From assembly GCA_964393525.1 (NCBI GenBank), contig CAYMTV010000002.1, positions 1 to 64,000 on the forward strand: DNA of 64,000 nucleotides, given 5' to 3'. The stretch's first letter is position 1; the number at the start of each line of letters is the position of its first letter. The DNA comes from CAYMTV01 sp964393525. Its GTDB lineage: Bacteria; Patescibacteriota; Microgenomatia; Daviesbacterales; UBA10151. Under the pieces are notes generated by a model, which did not search any database, was not told the origin of the DNA, and saw only the letters and a list, made by a program, of their open reading frames with translations. Both the position numbers and the translations under genes were made by a program. Positions 7,154 to 15,448 of this stretch are shown here, in pieces.

Positions 7154-8068
7154 ATGGATTTCAGAGATGCATATAAGCAAATAAAGCCTGCCATTGTGGC
7201 TATCTGCGCTAGAATATCTTCTAATCCACACTTCCCCGATATTATCGGTACTGGAGTTATCATAGACAGTTCTGGGCTTGTGTTAACAAACTCTCATGTG
7301 GTTAAAGCTATCCATAAGTTACCTAGAAGAAAAAGCGCCTCTCCTGAAGAATGGCCTGCGTTTTGTTTTCTTTTTCACTTCATTCCAGACAAAGGAATGG
7401 CTACGTTGCCATTGGATATTGTGGGGGTTGGAGGAATTGAAGCATATTCAGCTAAAAATCACTATGGAGATGTACCAGACGTTGGCTTTCTAAGATTAAA
7501 TGTTACAAATTTGCCTTCTGCAAAGATTGCTGCAAAATTCTCTCTACAAGAGGGACAGGAAATTGCTGTCGCCGGTTTTCCTATGGGCACAAGGACCCTA
7601 AGAGCACCTGGTTGGATTCATCAACTAAGTCCATCATTGAAAGTCGGACATGTGGCAGCTTTACTTCCATTTGTTTGTGATAATCCTCACGCAATACTAT
7701 TAGATTCAATGATGCAGGGTGGCAACAGCGGTTCTCCCGTATTCGATAATAAAGGAGAAATAGTAGGAGTGCTTTATGGCGGGCTAAATGATGTATCAGC
7801 AATTAAGCTTCCAGTAAAAGAAAAAGAAGTCTATTTGCCTTACTCAGTTCCGACTAATCTTTCATATGCCGTGCCGAATCAGATAATAAATCTGGCTGTT
7901 GATCAGTTTAAAAAAATACCACTATATACAGAGAAAGTGGAAACATCCACTTTGGACGAGTATATATCCTCTAAGGAAGGAAAGCTTTTGGACCCTAAGT
8001 CGCCTTCATTATTTGATGAAGAAATTTCTGAAGAGGACATTGTCAGACTTACTAAAAAGAAAAGCTAG
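7154..8068 (+). CDS. Trypsin-like serine protease (S1/S1C type)
   Basis: A 304-aa protein with the chymotrypsin-fold catalytic triad: His in LTNSHVV (about residue 48), Asp in PDVGFLRL (about 109) and Ser in GGNSGSPVF (about 192). The first barrel strand GTGVIIDSSGLVLTNSHVV is typical of DegP/HtrA-like peptidases. However, no signal peptide, membrane anchor or PDZ domain is visible, so this looks cytoplasmic, unlike housekeeping HtrA. A roughly 80-residue C-terminal tail has no recognised domain. The ATG at 7154 is preferred over a TTG 18 nt upstream because of the TATAAT spacing. The next gene begins directly after its TAG, so the two are surely co-expressed. It belongs to the accessory island between tRNA-Gly and tRNA-Thr. 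Confidence 0.85.
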   Translation: MDFRDAYKQIKPAIVAICARISSNPHFPDIIGTGVIIDSSGLVLTNSHVVKAIHKLPRRKSASPEEWPAFCFLFHFIPDKGMATLPLDIVGVGGIEAYSAKNHYGDVPDVGFLRLNVTNLPSAKIAAKFSLQEGQEIAVAGFPMGTRTLRAPGWIHQLSPSLKVGHVAALLPFVCDNPHAILLDSMMQGGNSGSPVFDNKGEIVGVLYGGLNDVSAIKLPVKEKEVYLPYSVPTNLSYAVPNQIINLAVDQFKKIPLYTEKVETSTLDEYISSKEGKLLDPKSPSLFDEEISEEDIVRLTKKKS

Positions 8069-8587
8069 ATGAAAATGATTACACTAAAAGATTGGTATCA
8101 ATTAGATTTCAGTTTACCAAGTCCCTCTTTTGCGAAAAATGTTTTGCTAAACATTGACAAGGTCATGACACAATTAGTGTCAAAAAACCTGATCAAATCT
8201 TGGTTCTTTCTTTATGAAGGAGATACTGTTCGTATCAGAATGAAAGGCAAAAATGCTGGAGAACTAGAAAAGGAAATAACGAATTTGGCATCTAAAAACA
8301 ACCTAGAGCTTAGCGATAAGCTATCGTTTTCAGAGTATCAAGAGAGCGGCGAAACGTTATTTAACAAAGAGTTTGTGGAAGCATTTACTAAAATTATGAG
8401 TGAAGCCACGAGCATAACAATTCGGAAACTTAAAGGAGAGCTGCAATACGATAATTACAGGGCTTTGGAAAGACTCCAACACTGTTTATTTAATATAATG
8501 CTTACTTTAGGATTTAAGACAGAGGAACACTTTTTAGTGCAAAGATTGCACGAAAGAGTAGAAAGAAACTCAGATAAGGATTTTTAG
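8069..8587 (+). CDS. Unknown protein; resembles lantibiotic-dehydratase C-terminal (SpaB_C) domain
   Basis: I do not firmly recognise this 172-aa soluble protein. Its outline resembles the SpaB_C / thiopeptide-type bacteriocin biosynthesis domain. There is an early WYQLDF strand, then a helix, then IKSWFFLYEGDTVRIRMKG, which is like the family's RWFFIRY...HLRLR segment. A Tyr-Glu motif with a following helix ends in IMSEATSITI, and the C-terminus has LQHCLFNIMLTLGFKTEE, like the family's late LLN-LG-EE helix. In that family the domain eliminates glutamate from glutamylated Ser/Thr. No dehydratase N-domain or precursor peptide is seen nearby. It abuts the protease with 0-nt spacing, so the pair should act together. 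The function is open. Confidence 0.4.
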   Translation: MKMITLKDWYQLDFSLPSPSFAKNVLLNIDKVMTQLVSKNLIKSWFFLYEGDTVRIRMKGKNAGELEKEITNLASKNNLELSDKLSFSEYQESGETLFNKEFVEAFTKIMSEATSITIRKLKGELQYDNYRALERLQHCLFNIMLTLGFKTEEHFLVQRLHERVERNSDKDF

Positions 8588-8758
8588 AACAAACTTTGAA
8601 TAAAACCTCGAAGGGCGATCTCTGCGGCTAAGACGGATCATTTTCGTGCCATCAGTTCTCTAAAAGTAAGATACCTTCACCGCATTGATCATTCGGTAGT
8701 CGTAGTATATCAATTTGGCTCGCCTTTTTCTCCCCAAAGTTATAAAATGTGGGTACAT

Positions 8759-9481
8759 ATGTGGACTAAGCATGACATTATTAAAGAGCTTCAAAGATAC
8801 GCTAAAGAGATTGGCAAAACTCCAAGCCAAAAAGTATTTTTCGACAACACAGAGATCGGAATATATGATCGGATGAGATTTTGGCCTAACTATGGTGCGC
8901 TGGTGCGTGAGGCCGGATTAACCCCCAACGAATTTGATAAGACCAAATACGATGATGATCAGCTATGTAGGCTGTTTATTCGTGTTGTTCGCGAAGAAGG
9001 CAAATGGCCAACAAGGGGCATACTAGATGTTAAACATCATGCAGATCATAATTTCCCAGACTCATCTACTTTTTATAAGAAACTTGGTTTGACTAGTGAA
9101 TTAGCAAAAACTATCTTAAAATTTGTTGGTGAAAAACGTGGATACAGGGACATCGTTGATACATGCAATTCAGTGATTAAGGAATACGAAGATAGCAGTT
9201 TATCCTCAGAAGGTAGTGTAGTTCCAGGTTATGTATATTTAGGTAAACAGAACGGAAAATATAAGATAGGCAAATCAAAAGATCCTGATCGTCGTCGAGA
9301 AGATATTACACTTTTAGGGCCTGAGCCTTTCGAACTAATACATGTGATACAAACAGATGACATGAACGGTATTGAAAAATATTGGCATGAAAGATTTAAA
9401 TCAAAACACAAAAGAGCTGAGTGGTTTAGCCTATCCAGAACTGACATCAGCGCTTTCAAGCAATGGAAGAAAATCGCTTAA
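8759..9481 (+). CDS. GIY-YIG (T5orf172/MUG113-like) protein with N-terminal HNH-associated repeats
   Basis: This 240-aa protein has two helical repeats of the type found next to homing endonucleases: KELQRYAKEIGKTPSQK...ALVREAGL, then LFIRVVREEGKWPTRG...FYKKLGL. A C-terminal GIY-YIG-like nuclease domain follows: GYVYLGKQNGKYKIGKS, then RRREDI, then EKYWHERF and EWFSL, the order seen in T5orf172/MUG113 domains. The repeats probably bind DNA and the C-domain cuts it. An earlier in-frame ATG at 8747 overlaps a TATAAA/TAAAAT box, so 8759 is the likelier start. No partner gene is obvious. The gene and its context look acquired (phage or mobile origin). Confidence 0.75.
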   Translation: MWTKHDIIKELQRYAKEIGKTPSQKVFFDNTEIGIYDRMRFWPNYGALVREAGLTPNEFDKTKYDDDQLCRLFIRVVREEGKWPTRGILDVKHHADHNFPDSSTFYKKLGLTSELAKTILKFVGEKRGYRDIVDTCNSVIKEYEDSSLSSEGSVVPGYVYLGKQNGKYKIGKSKDPDRRREDITLLGPEPFELIHVIQTDDMNGIEKYWHERFKSKHKRAEWFSLSRTDISAFKQWKKIA

Positions 9482-9763
9482 CTAAGAATATTCCCCTTGA
9501 CTAAACTTTCACTTTTTCAGAAAATCAACAAAAACCTCCTGAAACAAACAGAAATCAACACTCTTGAGATGGTTTTTAAAATCGGTCAGTTGTACAATCA
9601 GTTGAGGAGTAATTGAAGATCGGAGTATGATTTTGACAGCAGTAGGAAACGTCATATCAGACTGGCTTAGAAGATATGATTTGATATGGTCATCCAAGCT
9701 AGGCAGGTTCGAGCAAAGTACGGTCTCCCGATCTTTTTACTTTTTAAACGCCAAAATAAGCTT

Positions 9764-9788
9764 CCGCGGATTTAGAGTCCGCGGTTTT
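9764..9788 (+). terminator. Possible terminator hairpin
   Basis: Seven-bp GC-rich stem CCGCGGA/TCCGCGG with a 7-nt loop and a short T-run. It could end transcription from the GIY-YIG gene 280 bp upstream, or be one of the local palindromic repeats. Confidence 0.4.
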
Positions 9789-9791
9789 CCT

Positions 9792-9833
9792 ATTCGAAGA
9801 AGAGCTTTGCTCATTCGAAGAAGAGCGTTGCTC
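9792..9833. repeat. Tandem 21-bp repeat containing GAGC-NNN-GCTC hairpins
   Basis: Two adjacent 21-mers, each starting ATTCGAAGAAGAGC and differing at one base. Each contains a hairpin: GAGC-TTT-GCTC (9802-9812) and GAGC-GTT-GCTC (9823-9833). The first hairpin recurs, inverted, at 35111-35121 at the end of ftsI. Confidence 0.85.
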
Positions 9834-9895
9834 ATATTTTAAGCTTAAACCGCTTCGCATTTCATATTCCGCGGAATCTTTAACCTTTGCTTCGC

Positions 9896-10597
9896 CTACA
9901 TCACCCGAACTAAAGTCCGGGGTTTTGGCGAAGCGGCTATAAATACCTGGTCCGGTTTTCCTTCCAGCTTATTCCCTGTAATATCAAACACTTTTATTTG
10001 TATAAATCCTATTTTCAAAAGCATTTTTTTCAATTTGTCCAAATTATATCTTCGGATAGCCCAGGGATGATTTTCCGGGGGCATTTTGTAATCTTTATCC
10101 CAACTTAATGCTATTTGAAAAAATAGATTGCCATTATTTTTTAATAATTTGAAACTATCCTCAATATATCTTGTAAATGTTTTGGGCGACAAGTGCTGGA
10201 AAACGATAATTGAGAAGATTAAGTTAAAATTGCCTAGAATTTCTGCTAAATTCTTGCCATTTACTAGTCTAAACTCGACATTTTTGTACCGAACTCTTTC
10301 TTTGGCTATTTTTATCATAGAAGGAGCAACATCTACCCCCAGGCAATATTGAATATCATAAGCTATGGCATATTCCAACCTGCCAACGCCGCAGCCAATA
10401 TCTAAAACCCGGGTTTTTTTATTAATCAGTTTAAGCTTTTCTAAAAGATTTAGCAGTTCTTTTCCTCTACCATATAAAGTTTCAGGGTCTTTCGTGTCCT
10501 CTAAAACAGCCTGCCAGGGATTAATTAAACCCGCAATATGCCAGTAAAGCTTTTGCGGGATAATTGTTGAAAGTAAGAAGTTAATTCTTTTTAACAT
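9896..10597 (-). CDS. Class I SAM-dependent methyltransferase
   Basis: The 233-aa protein shows motif I VLDIGCGVGRLEYAI, an acidic strand 2 end GVDVAPSM, and motif IV-like LIFSIIVFQHL, typical of small-molecule or lipid methyltransferases of the Methyltransf_11/25 groups. An N-terminal helical extension precedes the Rossmann core. The substrate cannot be inferred. The last 12 or so residues (AASPKPRTLVRVM) are encoded by the palindromic repeat DNA that fills the adjacent gap, so the original C-terminus may have been replaced. TAAAAT lies 8 nt before the ATG. It is isolated between the island and tRNA-Thr. Confidence 0.85.
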   Translation of the reverse strand: MLKRINFLLSTIIPQKLYWHIAGLINPWQAVLEDTKDPETLYGRGKELLNLLEKLKLINKKTRVLDIGCGVGRLEYAIAYDIQYCLGVDVAPSMIKIAKERVRYKNVEFRLVNGKNLAEILGNFNLIFSIIVFQHLSPKTFTRYIEDSFKLLKNNGNLFFQIALSWDKDYKMPPENHPWAIRRYNLDKLKKMLLKIGFIQIKVFDITGNKLEGKPDQVFIAASPKPRTLVRVM

Positions 10598-10648
10598 AAG
10601 TCTATATTTTAATTGGAATCAAATTTGATTAAAATACTGAATATTAAC

Positions 10649-10720
10649 GCCGACTTAGCTCAGCGGTAGAGCAGCTGTTTCGTAAATAGCAGGTCGTCGG
10701 TTCGAATCCGACAGTCGGCT
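10649..10720 (+). tRNA. tRNA-Thr (CGT)
   Basis: Acceptor GCCGACT (10649-10655) pairs with AGTCGGC (10713-10719), discriminator T. D arm AGCTCAGCGGTAGAGC. Anticodon stem GCTGT/ATAGC with loop TTCGTAA, anticodon CGT. T arm GTCGG-TTCGAAT-CCGAC. No encoded CCA. Confidence 0.95.
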
Positions 10721-10737
10721 CAAATTCGTATTTCGTA

Positions 10738-10743
10738 TATAAT
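10738..10743 (+). promoter_or_regulatory. -10 box before the Ig-like protein gene
   Basis: Perfect TATAAT ending 6 nt before the ATG at 10750 and starting 18 nt after tRNA-Thr; implies a leaderless message. Confidence 0.5.
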
Positions 10744-10749
10744 CATTTT

Positions 10750-11475
10750 ATGCATCGCTATTATCGCCCTAGATCAATCAAAAGACTCCAACGGAATAGC
10801 ACCAGAAAACTTATACTAAGCCTAATTTTAGGTTTTGGACTGCTTTATTTTATTTTCACCTGGGGACTTCCAGCATTACTCGATGGACTCTCATTTTTTA
10901 ACCAATTTAAAACCACTACGAAGAAAGAAGTTATAAATGATACGGTTCTACCGCCTCCGGTTCTAAATATCCCATTTGAAGCCACAAATACGGCAACAAT
11001 AAAAATTTCCGGCTATACCAAACCTAATTCAAAGGTGGAAGTTTATTTTGACGATGAACTGAAAGAAACCCTGGAAAGCGATTCCGAAGGCAGATTTCAG
11101 ACAAATTTTATTGACTTGGCTCTCGGCACTAATAATATTTATGGTATTACTGTAAGTGAAGATGGCGGTAAAAGCCTACCGTCGAAAAATATTAAACTTA
11201 TATACAATAATGAGCAACCGAAACTTGAAATTCTGGAGCCCTCGGACCAACAGCTAATAAAGGGTGGCGACAAAAAAGTCAAAGTTTCCGGAAAAACCGA
11301 GCCAAATAATGCTGTCACAATAAATGGAATTTTTACGGTAGTAAACAGTGATGGAAATTTTTCTTATACTGTTAGTTTAAATGACGGTGATAATACAATT
11401 ACCATAGTTTCCACAAATGAGGTTGGTAATAAAACAGAGGTTCAAAAAGCCGTCAAATACGAGCCCGAGTCTTAG
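10750..11475 (+). CDS. Membrane-anchored protein with two bacterial Ig-like domains
   Basis: The 241-aa protein has a basic N-terminus, a membrane segment at about 23-41 (LILSLILGFGLLYFIFTWG) and two tandem beta-sandwich modules. Module one (about 72-155) contains ATIKISGYTKPNSKVEVYFD and ends ...LGTNNIYGITVSEDGGK; module two (about 158-236) contains KKVKVSGKTEPNNAVTING and ends ...LNDGDNTITIVSTNEVGN. These repeats resemble the glucodextranase-B / bacterial Ig families that serve as surface spacer or adhesion modules. No enzymatic domain is seen. The 3' end overlaps the convergent polymerase gene by 23 bp. Confidence 0.75.
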   Translation: MHRYYRPRSIKRLQRNSTRKLILSLILGFGLLYFIFTWGLPALLDGLSFFNQFKTTTKKEVINDTVLPPPVLNIPFEATNTATIKISGYTKPNSKVEVYFDDELKETLESDSEGRFQTNFIDLALGTNNIYGITVSEDGGKSLPSKNIKLIYNNEQPKLEILEPSDQQLIKGGDKKVKVSGKTEPNNAVTINGIFTVVNSDGNFSYTVSLNDGDNTITIVSTNEVGNKTEVQKAVKYEPES

Positions 11476-12637
11476 CGAATAACCCACCGAATAATAAATA
11501 GCTTGGAAGCATAATAGCAGGATAAAAAAGCGCATTTATAAACTGGCCTGATACAAAAAGACCAACTATCCAAATGCTCCCTAATAAAAATAGAAAATTT
11601 TTTTCCTTAATGTAACTTATTATAAATTGGTAAAAAATATTAGCCCAAAATAAAAGATAAATAAAAAGTCCAATAATACCGGTTGTTGCAAGTACAAATA
11701 TCAAACCCGAATCAACCCCTGATCCTGAGTGAACTTCCTGGGTTTGATGCGGATCAAACAGGTTTTTTTGGGAAATCGCATCTCTTAAATTATTAAAACC
11801 TACTCCAAAAACCGGGTAATTTTGAAATATTATTAAGCCTTTCGCCCAAGATTCAATCCTCTTTTGGGCAGTGATATCTACATTAATAATCCCTAAAGCC
11901 CTCTCTTTTACTCTTGGTATTAAAAAATATGACACCAATATTAAAACCAAAATTAGAATTAGTAACTTTTTGGATTTGAAAAGACCTATTAAAATGCTTT
12001 GCAGTAGAAATAATAAGTAGGCTGTTCTTGAGTAGGTCAGTATTATTGCAAGCGTTATCAAACCCAACCAGATTAAGAATTTTTTTGATTTTAACGAAAG
12101 ATAAAAAGCAATTAAAAATCCCAAGTTCAGAAAGATTCCCAAAAAGTTTGGGTCTAAAAAAGTTGATGCAATCCTCCCCTTATGCGGATCAAAACCAAAA
12201 TCGGTTAAGGACTCAAAATCCGGAAAAAAGATTAATTGCAAAAAACCCATTAAGGCTAAAATCACAGCCGATATCAAAATATACTTTAGTAACTTTTCAA
12301 TTGTAACCCTTTTTGACTGTATCAGTAGGTATCCTAGATAAAAAACAGAGGAGTACATAACAAATCTAAACAGGTAAAAGATTCCTTCAATATTTTGGGA
12401 TAACAACAGTGTTAATAGTCCCCATCCCCAAAAGAGTGTTAAAAATTTAAAAGGTAGCGACAGTTTAATCTCCCGCTTTATACCAACTTGCCAGATCAAA
12501 AGAAAAATTAATGACAAAGCAAGAAAAATATCGGTAATACTTAAAGAAAATGTAGTATTTCCAAAGGGGTATTGCCCGAATTCCCCTAATGTTAGAGAAA
12601 AAACTGTAGCTACTGTTAGAAACCAAACAAGATTCAT
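11453..12637 (-). CDS. O-antigen ligase/polymerase-like membrane protein (Wzy_C)
   Basis: A 394-aa protein with about 10-11 hydrophobic segments and the family's periplasmic-loop hallmark FQNYPVFGVGFNNLRD, followed by HSGSGVDSGLIFVLATTGIIG. Such proteins join lipid-linked glycans to acceptors or polymerise O-units on the outer face of the cytoplasmic membrane. The start overlaps the stop of the upstream GT2 gene (4 bp), so the two are translationally coupled. The acceptor is unknown; in organisms without lipopolysaccharide, protein glycosylation or capsule polymerisation is possible. Confidence 0.8.
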   Translation of the reverse strand: MNLVWFLTVATVFSLTLGEFGQYPFGNTTFSLSITDIFLALSLIFLLIWQVGIKREIKLSLPFKFLTLFWGWGLLTLLLSQNIEGIFYLFRFVMYSSVFYLGYLLIQSKRVTIEKLLKYILISAVILALMGFLQLIFFPDFESLTDFGFDPHKGRIASTFLDPNFLGIFLNLGFLIAFYLSLKSKKFLIWLGLITLAIILTYSRTAYLLFLLQSILIGLFKSKKLLILILVLILVSYFLIPRVKERALGIINVDITAQKRIESWAKGLIIFQNYPVFGVGFNNLRDAISQKNLFDPHQTQEVHSGSGVDSGLIFVLATTGIIGLFIYLLFWANIFYQFIISYIKEKNFLFLLGSIWIVGLFVSGQFINALFYPAIMLPSYLLFGGLFAKTRARI

Positions 12638-13629
12638 CTTCTTAAAAATCCGTATAAATAGATCCTCTTAGGCTTTATATTCTGGACTATATATTCATAA
12701 GAAACCTTAGAGTTTGCCTGGATAGTTTTTCTTTTATTAAGTAGTTTAATAAAATTGAAGAATATGTAGGCTTCGGCTTTTAAAGCTGATACAAGAAAAC
12801 CTTTACTCGAAAGATAAAAAACCGTATTTAAATTAACTAAAATTATCTTAATTAGATTCAGATCCTGCAGGAAAAATTTTAGCGGATAATTTTTAATAAT
12901 CATTTGGCTCATGTTACGAAATTGCAGATATTCTAAAAAGTTTCTGTTTTTTATGGAGGTGGCTTTATGTTTATGAAATAAAATAGCCTTTGGTTCATAC
13001 CAAGCCTTAAATCCTGCTATTTGAGCCCGTATAGAAAAATCCACATCCTCCATATAGGCAAAAAAATCCTCGTCAAAAAAACCGATACTTTTAAATACTT
13101 CTCTTTTTATAAGACATCCTCCTCCCGAAACCAAGAAAACAAAACCCGATTTATTGAACTTTGGTCCATCTTTTTCACCTATCCCAATATTATTTGCATG
13201 ACCTACTGCATCTATGTATGCTCCGGTGGAATCAATAATATTTGGATCATCCAGTTTAAGAATTTTTGCGGCAATCATTCCAGCCTCAGGACGATGGTCT
13301 GCTGCTTTCACAAGATATCGCAAAAAACTTTTATCGGACTTCGTATCATTATTTAAAAGAACTATATAATCACCCACGCAGATTTTAATCCCTAAGTTAA
13401 CTGCAGGAGCAAATCCGGTGTTTTTAGAAAGCTCAACTAATTTTATCTTTGGGAAATATTTTTTTATGTAATAAATTGAGCCGTCCGTTGAACCGTTATC
13501 TACAACTACAACTTCAAAATTCTTAAACATCTGTTTTCTAAGAGAAGGCAAACAAACTTTCAGTAGATGTTTGCCATTCCAATTTGGAATTATCACAGAT
13601 ACCTTAGTATGTGTTGCATCACCTTTCAT
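12634..13629 (-). CDS. GT2 glycosyltransferase (rhamnosyltransferase-like)
   Basis: 331 aa. The GT-A nucleotide-binding strand VSVIIPNWNGKHLL and VVDNGSTDGS are followed by the DXD-like LLNNDTK, the acceptor-region GGGCLIKREVF and FDEDFFAYMEDVDFSIR with the ED catalytic pair. It ends in a helical, hydrophobic C-terminal third that may sit on the membrane. It transfers a sugar from a nucleotide donor to a lipid-linked glycan. I prefer the ATG at 13629 to a TTG three codons upstream. It is coupled to the downstream ligase/polymerase. The divergent methyltransferase gene starts 65 bp away. Confidence 0.88.
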   Translation of the reverse strand: MKGDATHTKVSVIIPNWNGKHLLKVCLPSLRKQMFKNFEVVVVDNGSTDGSIYYIKKYFPKIKLVELSKNTGFAPAVNLGIKICVGDYIVLLNNDTKSDKSFLRYLVKAADHRPEAGMIAAKILKLDDPNIIDSTGAYIDAVGHANNIGIGEKDGPKFNKSGFVFLVSGGGCLIKREVFKSIGFFDEDFFAYMEDVDFSIRAQIAGFKAWYEPKAILFHKHKATSIKNRNFLEYLQFRNMSQMIIKNYPLKFFLQDLNLIKIILVNLNTVFYLSSKGFLVSALKAEAYIFFNFIKLLNKRKTIQANSKVSYEYIVQNIKPKRIYLYGFLRR

Positions 13630-13657
13630 TATCAGCAAAGTTTACAAGAAAATAACC

Positions 13658-13686
13658 TTTACAGCAATTAAAAATACTGGCATAAT
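13658..13686 (+). promoter_or_regulatory. Strong extended -10 promoter, leaderless methyltransferase
   Basis: TTTACA (13658-13663), 17-bp spacer ending TGG, CATAAT (13681-13686), then 7 nt to a GTG at 13694. The TG one base before the -10 makes it an extended -10 promoter. This decides the start of the downstream gene. Confidence 0.7.
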
Positions 13687-13693
13687 CACCTCT

Positions 13694-14188
13694 GTGACTA
13701 CGCAGATTCAAGCTTGGGTACAAAAAACTAAAAAAGATTTCATTAAAAGGCCGGGGAAATTTTTGGAGATTGGCAGTAAAGATATTACCGGAAACATAAG
13801 ACAATTCTTTGCCGATTCAAAAGAGTACATCGGGACAGATGCTGAAAACGGCTTCGGTGTAGATTTAATCATCAACGCTCATGATCTTTTGAAAAGATTT
13901 AAAACAGGATCGTTTGACGGAGTTCTATGCATGGAAATGTTAGAACATGATAATGCGCCTTGGATCACAATCGAAATAATGCATAAGCTATTAAAAAAAG
14001 GGGGCTTTTTGATAGTTAGTACTCCCACCTTTGGCTTTCCACTTCACAGACATCCCAAGGATTATTTCAGATTTGGAGAAGATGCATTCAGAGAAATTAT
14101 TTTTAAAGGGTTTAAAATCTTCAGGCTTTCCGAAGTGAAAGATTTTAGAGGAAGTCCTGCAATCTGTTGTATTGGTAAAAAGATTTAA
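13694..14188 (+). CDS. SAM-dependent methyltransferase
   Basis: 164 aa from GTG at 13694. That start removes the overlap with the divergent GT2 gene and lies 7 nt after a clear -10 box. Motifs are FLEIGSKDITGNIRQFF (glycine-poor motif I), YIGTDAENGFGVDLI, and FDGVLCMEMLEHDNAPW as the post-I/IV region with a metal-free Methyltransf_11/23 look. It then has GGFLIVSTPTFGFPLHRHPKDYFRF, a signature shared with methyltransferases in polysaccharide loci. It may methylate a sugar. Its neighbours on both sides are glycan-assembly genes. Confidence 0.8.
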   Translation: MTTQIQAWVQKTKKDFIKRPGKFLEIGSKDITGNIRQFFADSKEYIGTDAENGFGVDLIINAHDLLKRFKTGSFDGVLCMEMLEHDNAPWITIEIMHKLLKKGGFLIVSTPTFGFPLHRHPKDYFRFGEDAFREIIFKGFKIFRLSEVKDFRGSPAICCIGKKI

Positions 14189-15414
14189 CTTTCCTTAAAA
14201 AATTTAAATTTTAAAAAGCTTACAAAAGCAGCTAGGGTTATTGCTTCTCCAATAACGGTGATCCATGATGCACCAATAAACCCATATTTCGGGATTATTA
14301 TAAAAGCTAAAACAACATTTATAGCCAGAATACTCAGGTAAATTAATAGTGAGTGCCTCAAATATTTTTTGGTAGACAAAATTATTTGACCCGCGGGTAT
14401 GTGTATAAACATTAAGGGTATCGACAAAGCAAGTATTTTAATGGCATCAATCGAATTTTTGTAATCTTTAAGAAAGTTTGTAATAAGCTCCGGCACCACA
14501 AAAATATAGAACAATACCGTTATAATCCCTAAAAACCCCATGATAAAAAAAAGCTTCGGATATACTTTCCTAATTTTTTCCCTACCACCATCAAAAGACC
14601 CTGCCGAGAAAGGAAAAAGCACAGTTGAAACAACAGTTGGAATAAATAGTGAGGCTTCCAGGATTTTATAAGATGCGCCATAAAGACCGGTTTCTAAATT
14701 TCCTCTAAAGTAGGAAAGGATTATGCTGTCAATTTTAAAAGAGATCATTCCGATTACCATCAAAACTCCATAAGGAGCAGAATTTGAAATAATTCTTTTT
14801 AAAGCTTGCATCTTCACCTCCGAAGTAACAGCGATTTTTTGTTTTATTAAATAAACCCCTAAAAACACAACTTGTATTAGCTGGCCAAAAATTAAGGCGG
14901 TAATTGCTCCAAAAGCTCCAAAACCTAAAAGTACAAGCAAAATACCTAAAGTTGCTGTGGAAAAACCGGAAATAATAAAAGCAATCGAAGAAATTGAAAA
15001 TTTTTGCAACCCGACAAAAATGCTGTCAAAACTTAGGGCTAATGACTGAGGTATTACAGCAATAACAGCAAACATTATTAAAACGCTTCTTGCTCCGCCA
15101 GCATCAAAAAGATAGAAAACAGAAGTCAGACTTAAAAAAATTAAAACAGTTGTTAGAATTCGAAGAACTATCACATTTAAGATAAGTTTGGTATGGGATT
15201 TAGATATGGCTATCTCTCTTATTAAGTATCTGGATATCCCAAAGTCTGAAATAGATGAAATCAATGCAAAAAAAGATAAGGCTACTATTAATAAACCAAA
15301 ATCCTCAACACCTAAAGATCTTGCCAAGAAAAGAGTATAAAAAAAAGAAATAATTTTAACTAAGCTTTGGCCCAAAAGAAAATAGGTTGTATTTTTAAGA
15401 AGCTTTGAAATCAC
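14185..15414 (-). CDS. Oligosaccharide flippase (Wzx / PST family)
   Basis: 409 aa with about 12 membrane segments in the MATE/PST fold. The N-terminus LKNTTYFLLGQSLVKIISFFYTLFLARSLGVEDFGLL is the classic opening of polysaccharide flippases. These move undecaprenyl-linked oligosaccharides across the membrane. The gene overlaps the convergent methyltransferase by 4 bp and lies downstream of two unknown membrane-protein genes. With the nearby ligase/polymerase and GT2 it completes a small Wzx/Wzy-type set. Confidence 0.9.
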   Translation of the reverse strand: MISKLLKNTTYFLLGQSLVKIISFFYTLFLARSLGVEDFGLLIVALSFFALISSISDFGISRYLIREIAISKSHTKLILNVIVLRILTTVLIFLSLTSVFYLFDAGGARSVLIMFAVIAVIPQSLALSFDSIFVGLQKFSISSIAFIISGFSTATLGILLVLLGFGAFGAITALIFGQLIQVVFLGVYLIKQKIAVTSEVKMQALKRIISNSAPYGVLMVIGMISFKIDSIILSYFRGNLETGLYGASYKILEASLFIPTVVSTVLFPFSAGSFDGGREKIRKVYPKLFFIMGFLGIITVLFYIFVVPELITNFLKDYKNSIDAIKILALSIPLMFIHIPAGQIILSTKKYLRHSLLIYLSILAINVVLAFIIIPKYGFIGASWITVIGEAITLAAFVSFLKFKFFKES

Positions 15415-15448
15415 TCGACAAGTTTATCAAAAAACCAGCTCTAAAGCA

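Larger units (their letters stand above)
9482..9895. other. Gene-free repeat-rich stretch
   Basis: I see no convincing gene. A possible 62-codon frame on the minus strand (9509-9697) has no recognised features. The second half is packed with palindromes: CCGCGGA-TTTAGAG-TCCGCGG followed by TTTT (9764-9788), a tandem 21-mer (9792-9833), CCGCTTCGC at 9850-9858 mirrored by GCGAAGCGG at 9928-9936, and the perfect palindrome ATTCCGCGGAAT (9866-9877). It looks like a landing zone for small palindromic elements. Confidence 0.6.

Noticed and set aside
9509..9697. 62-codon minus-strand frame in the repeat-rich gap
   Set aside because: No start signal, promoter, domain or neighbour support; could be a decayed fragment but cannot be backed.
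13571..13693. Longer N-terminus for the methyltransferase at 13694
   Set aside because: It would begin at TTG inside the divergent GT2 gene and include its promoter; the GTG at 13694 has a matching -10 box.
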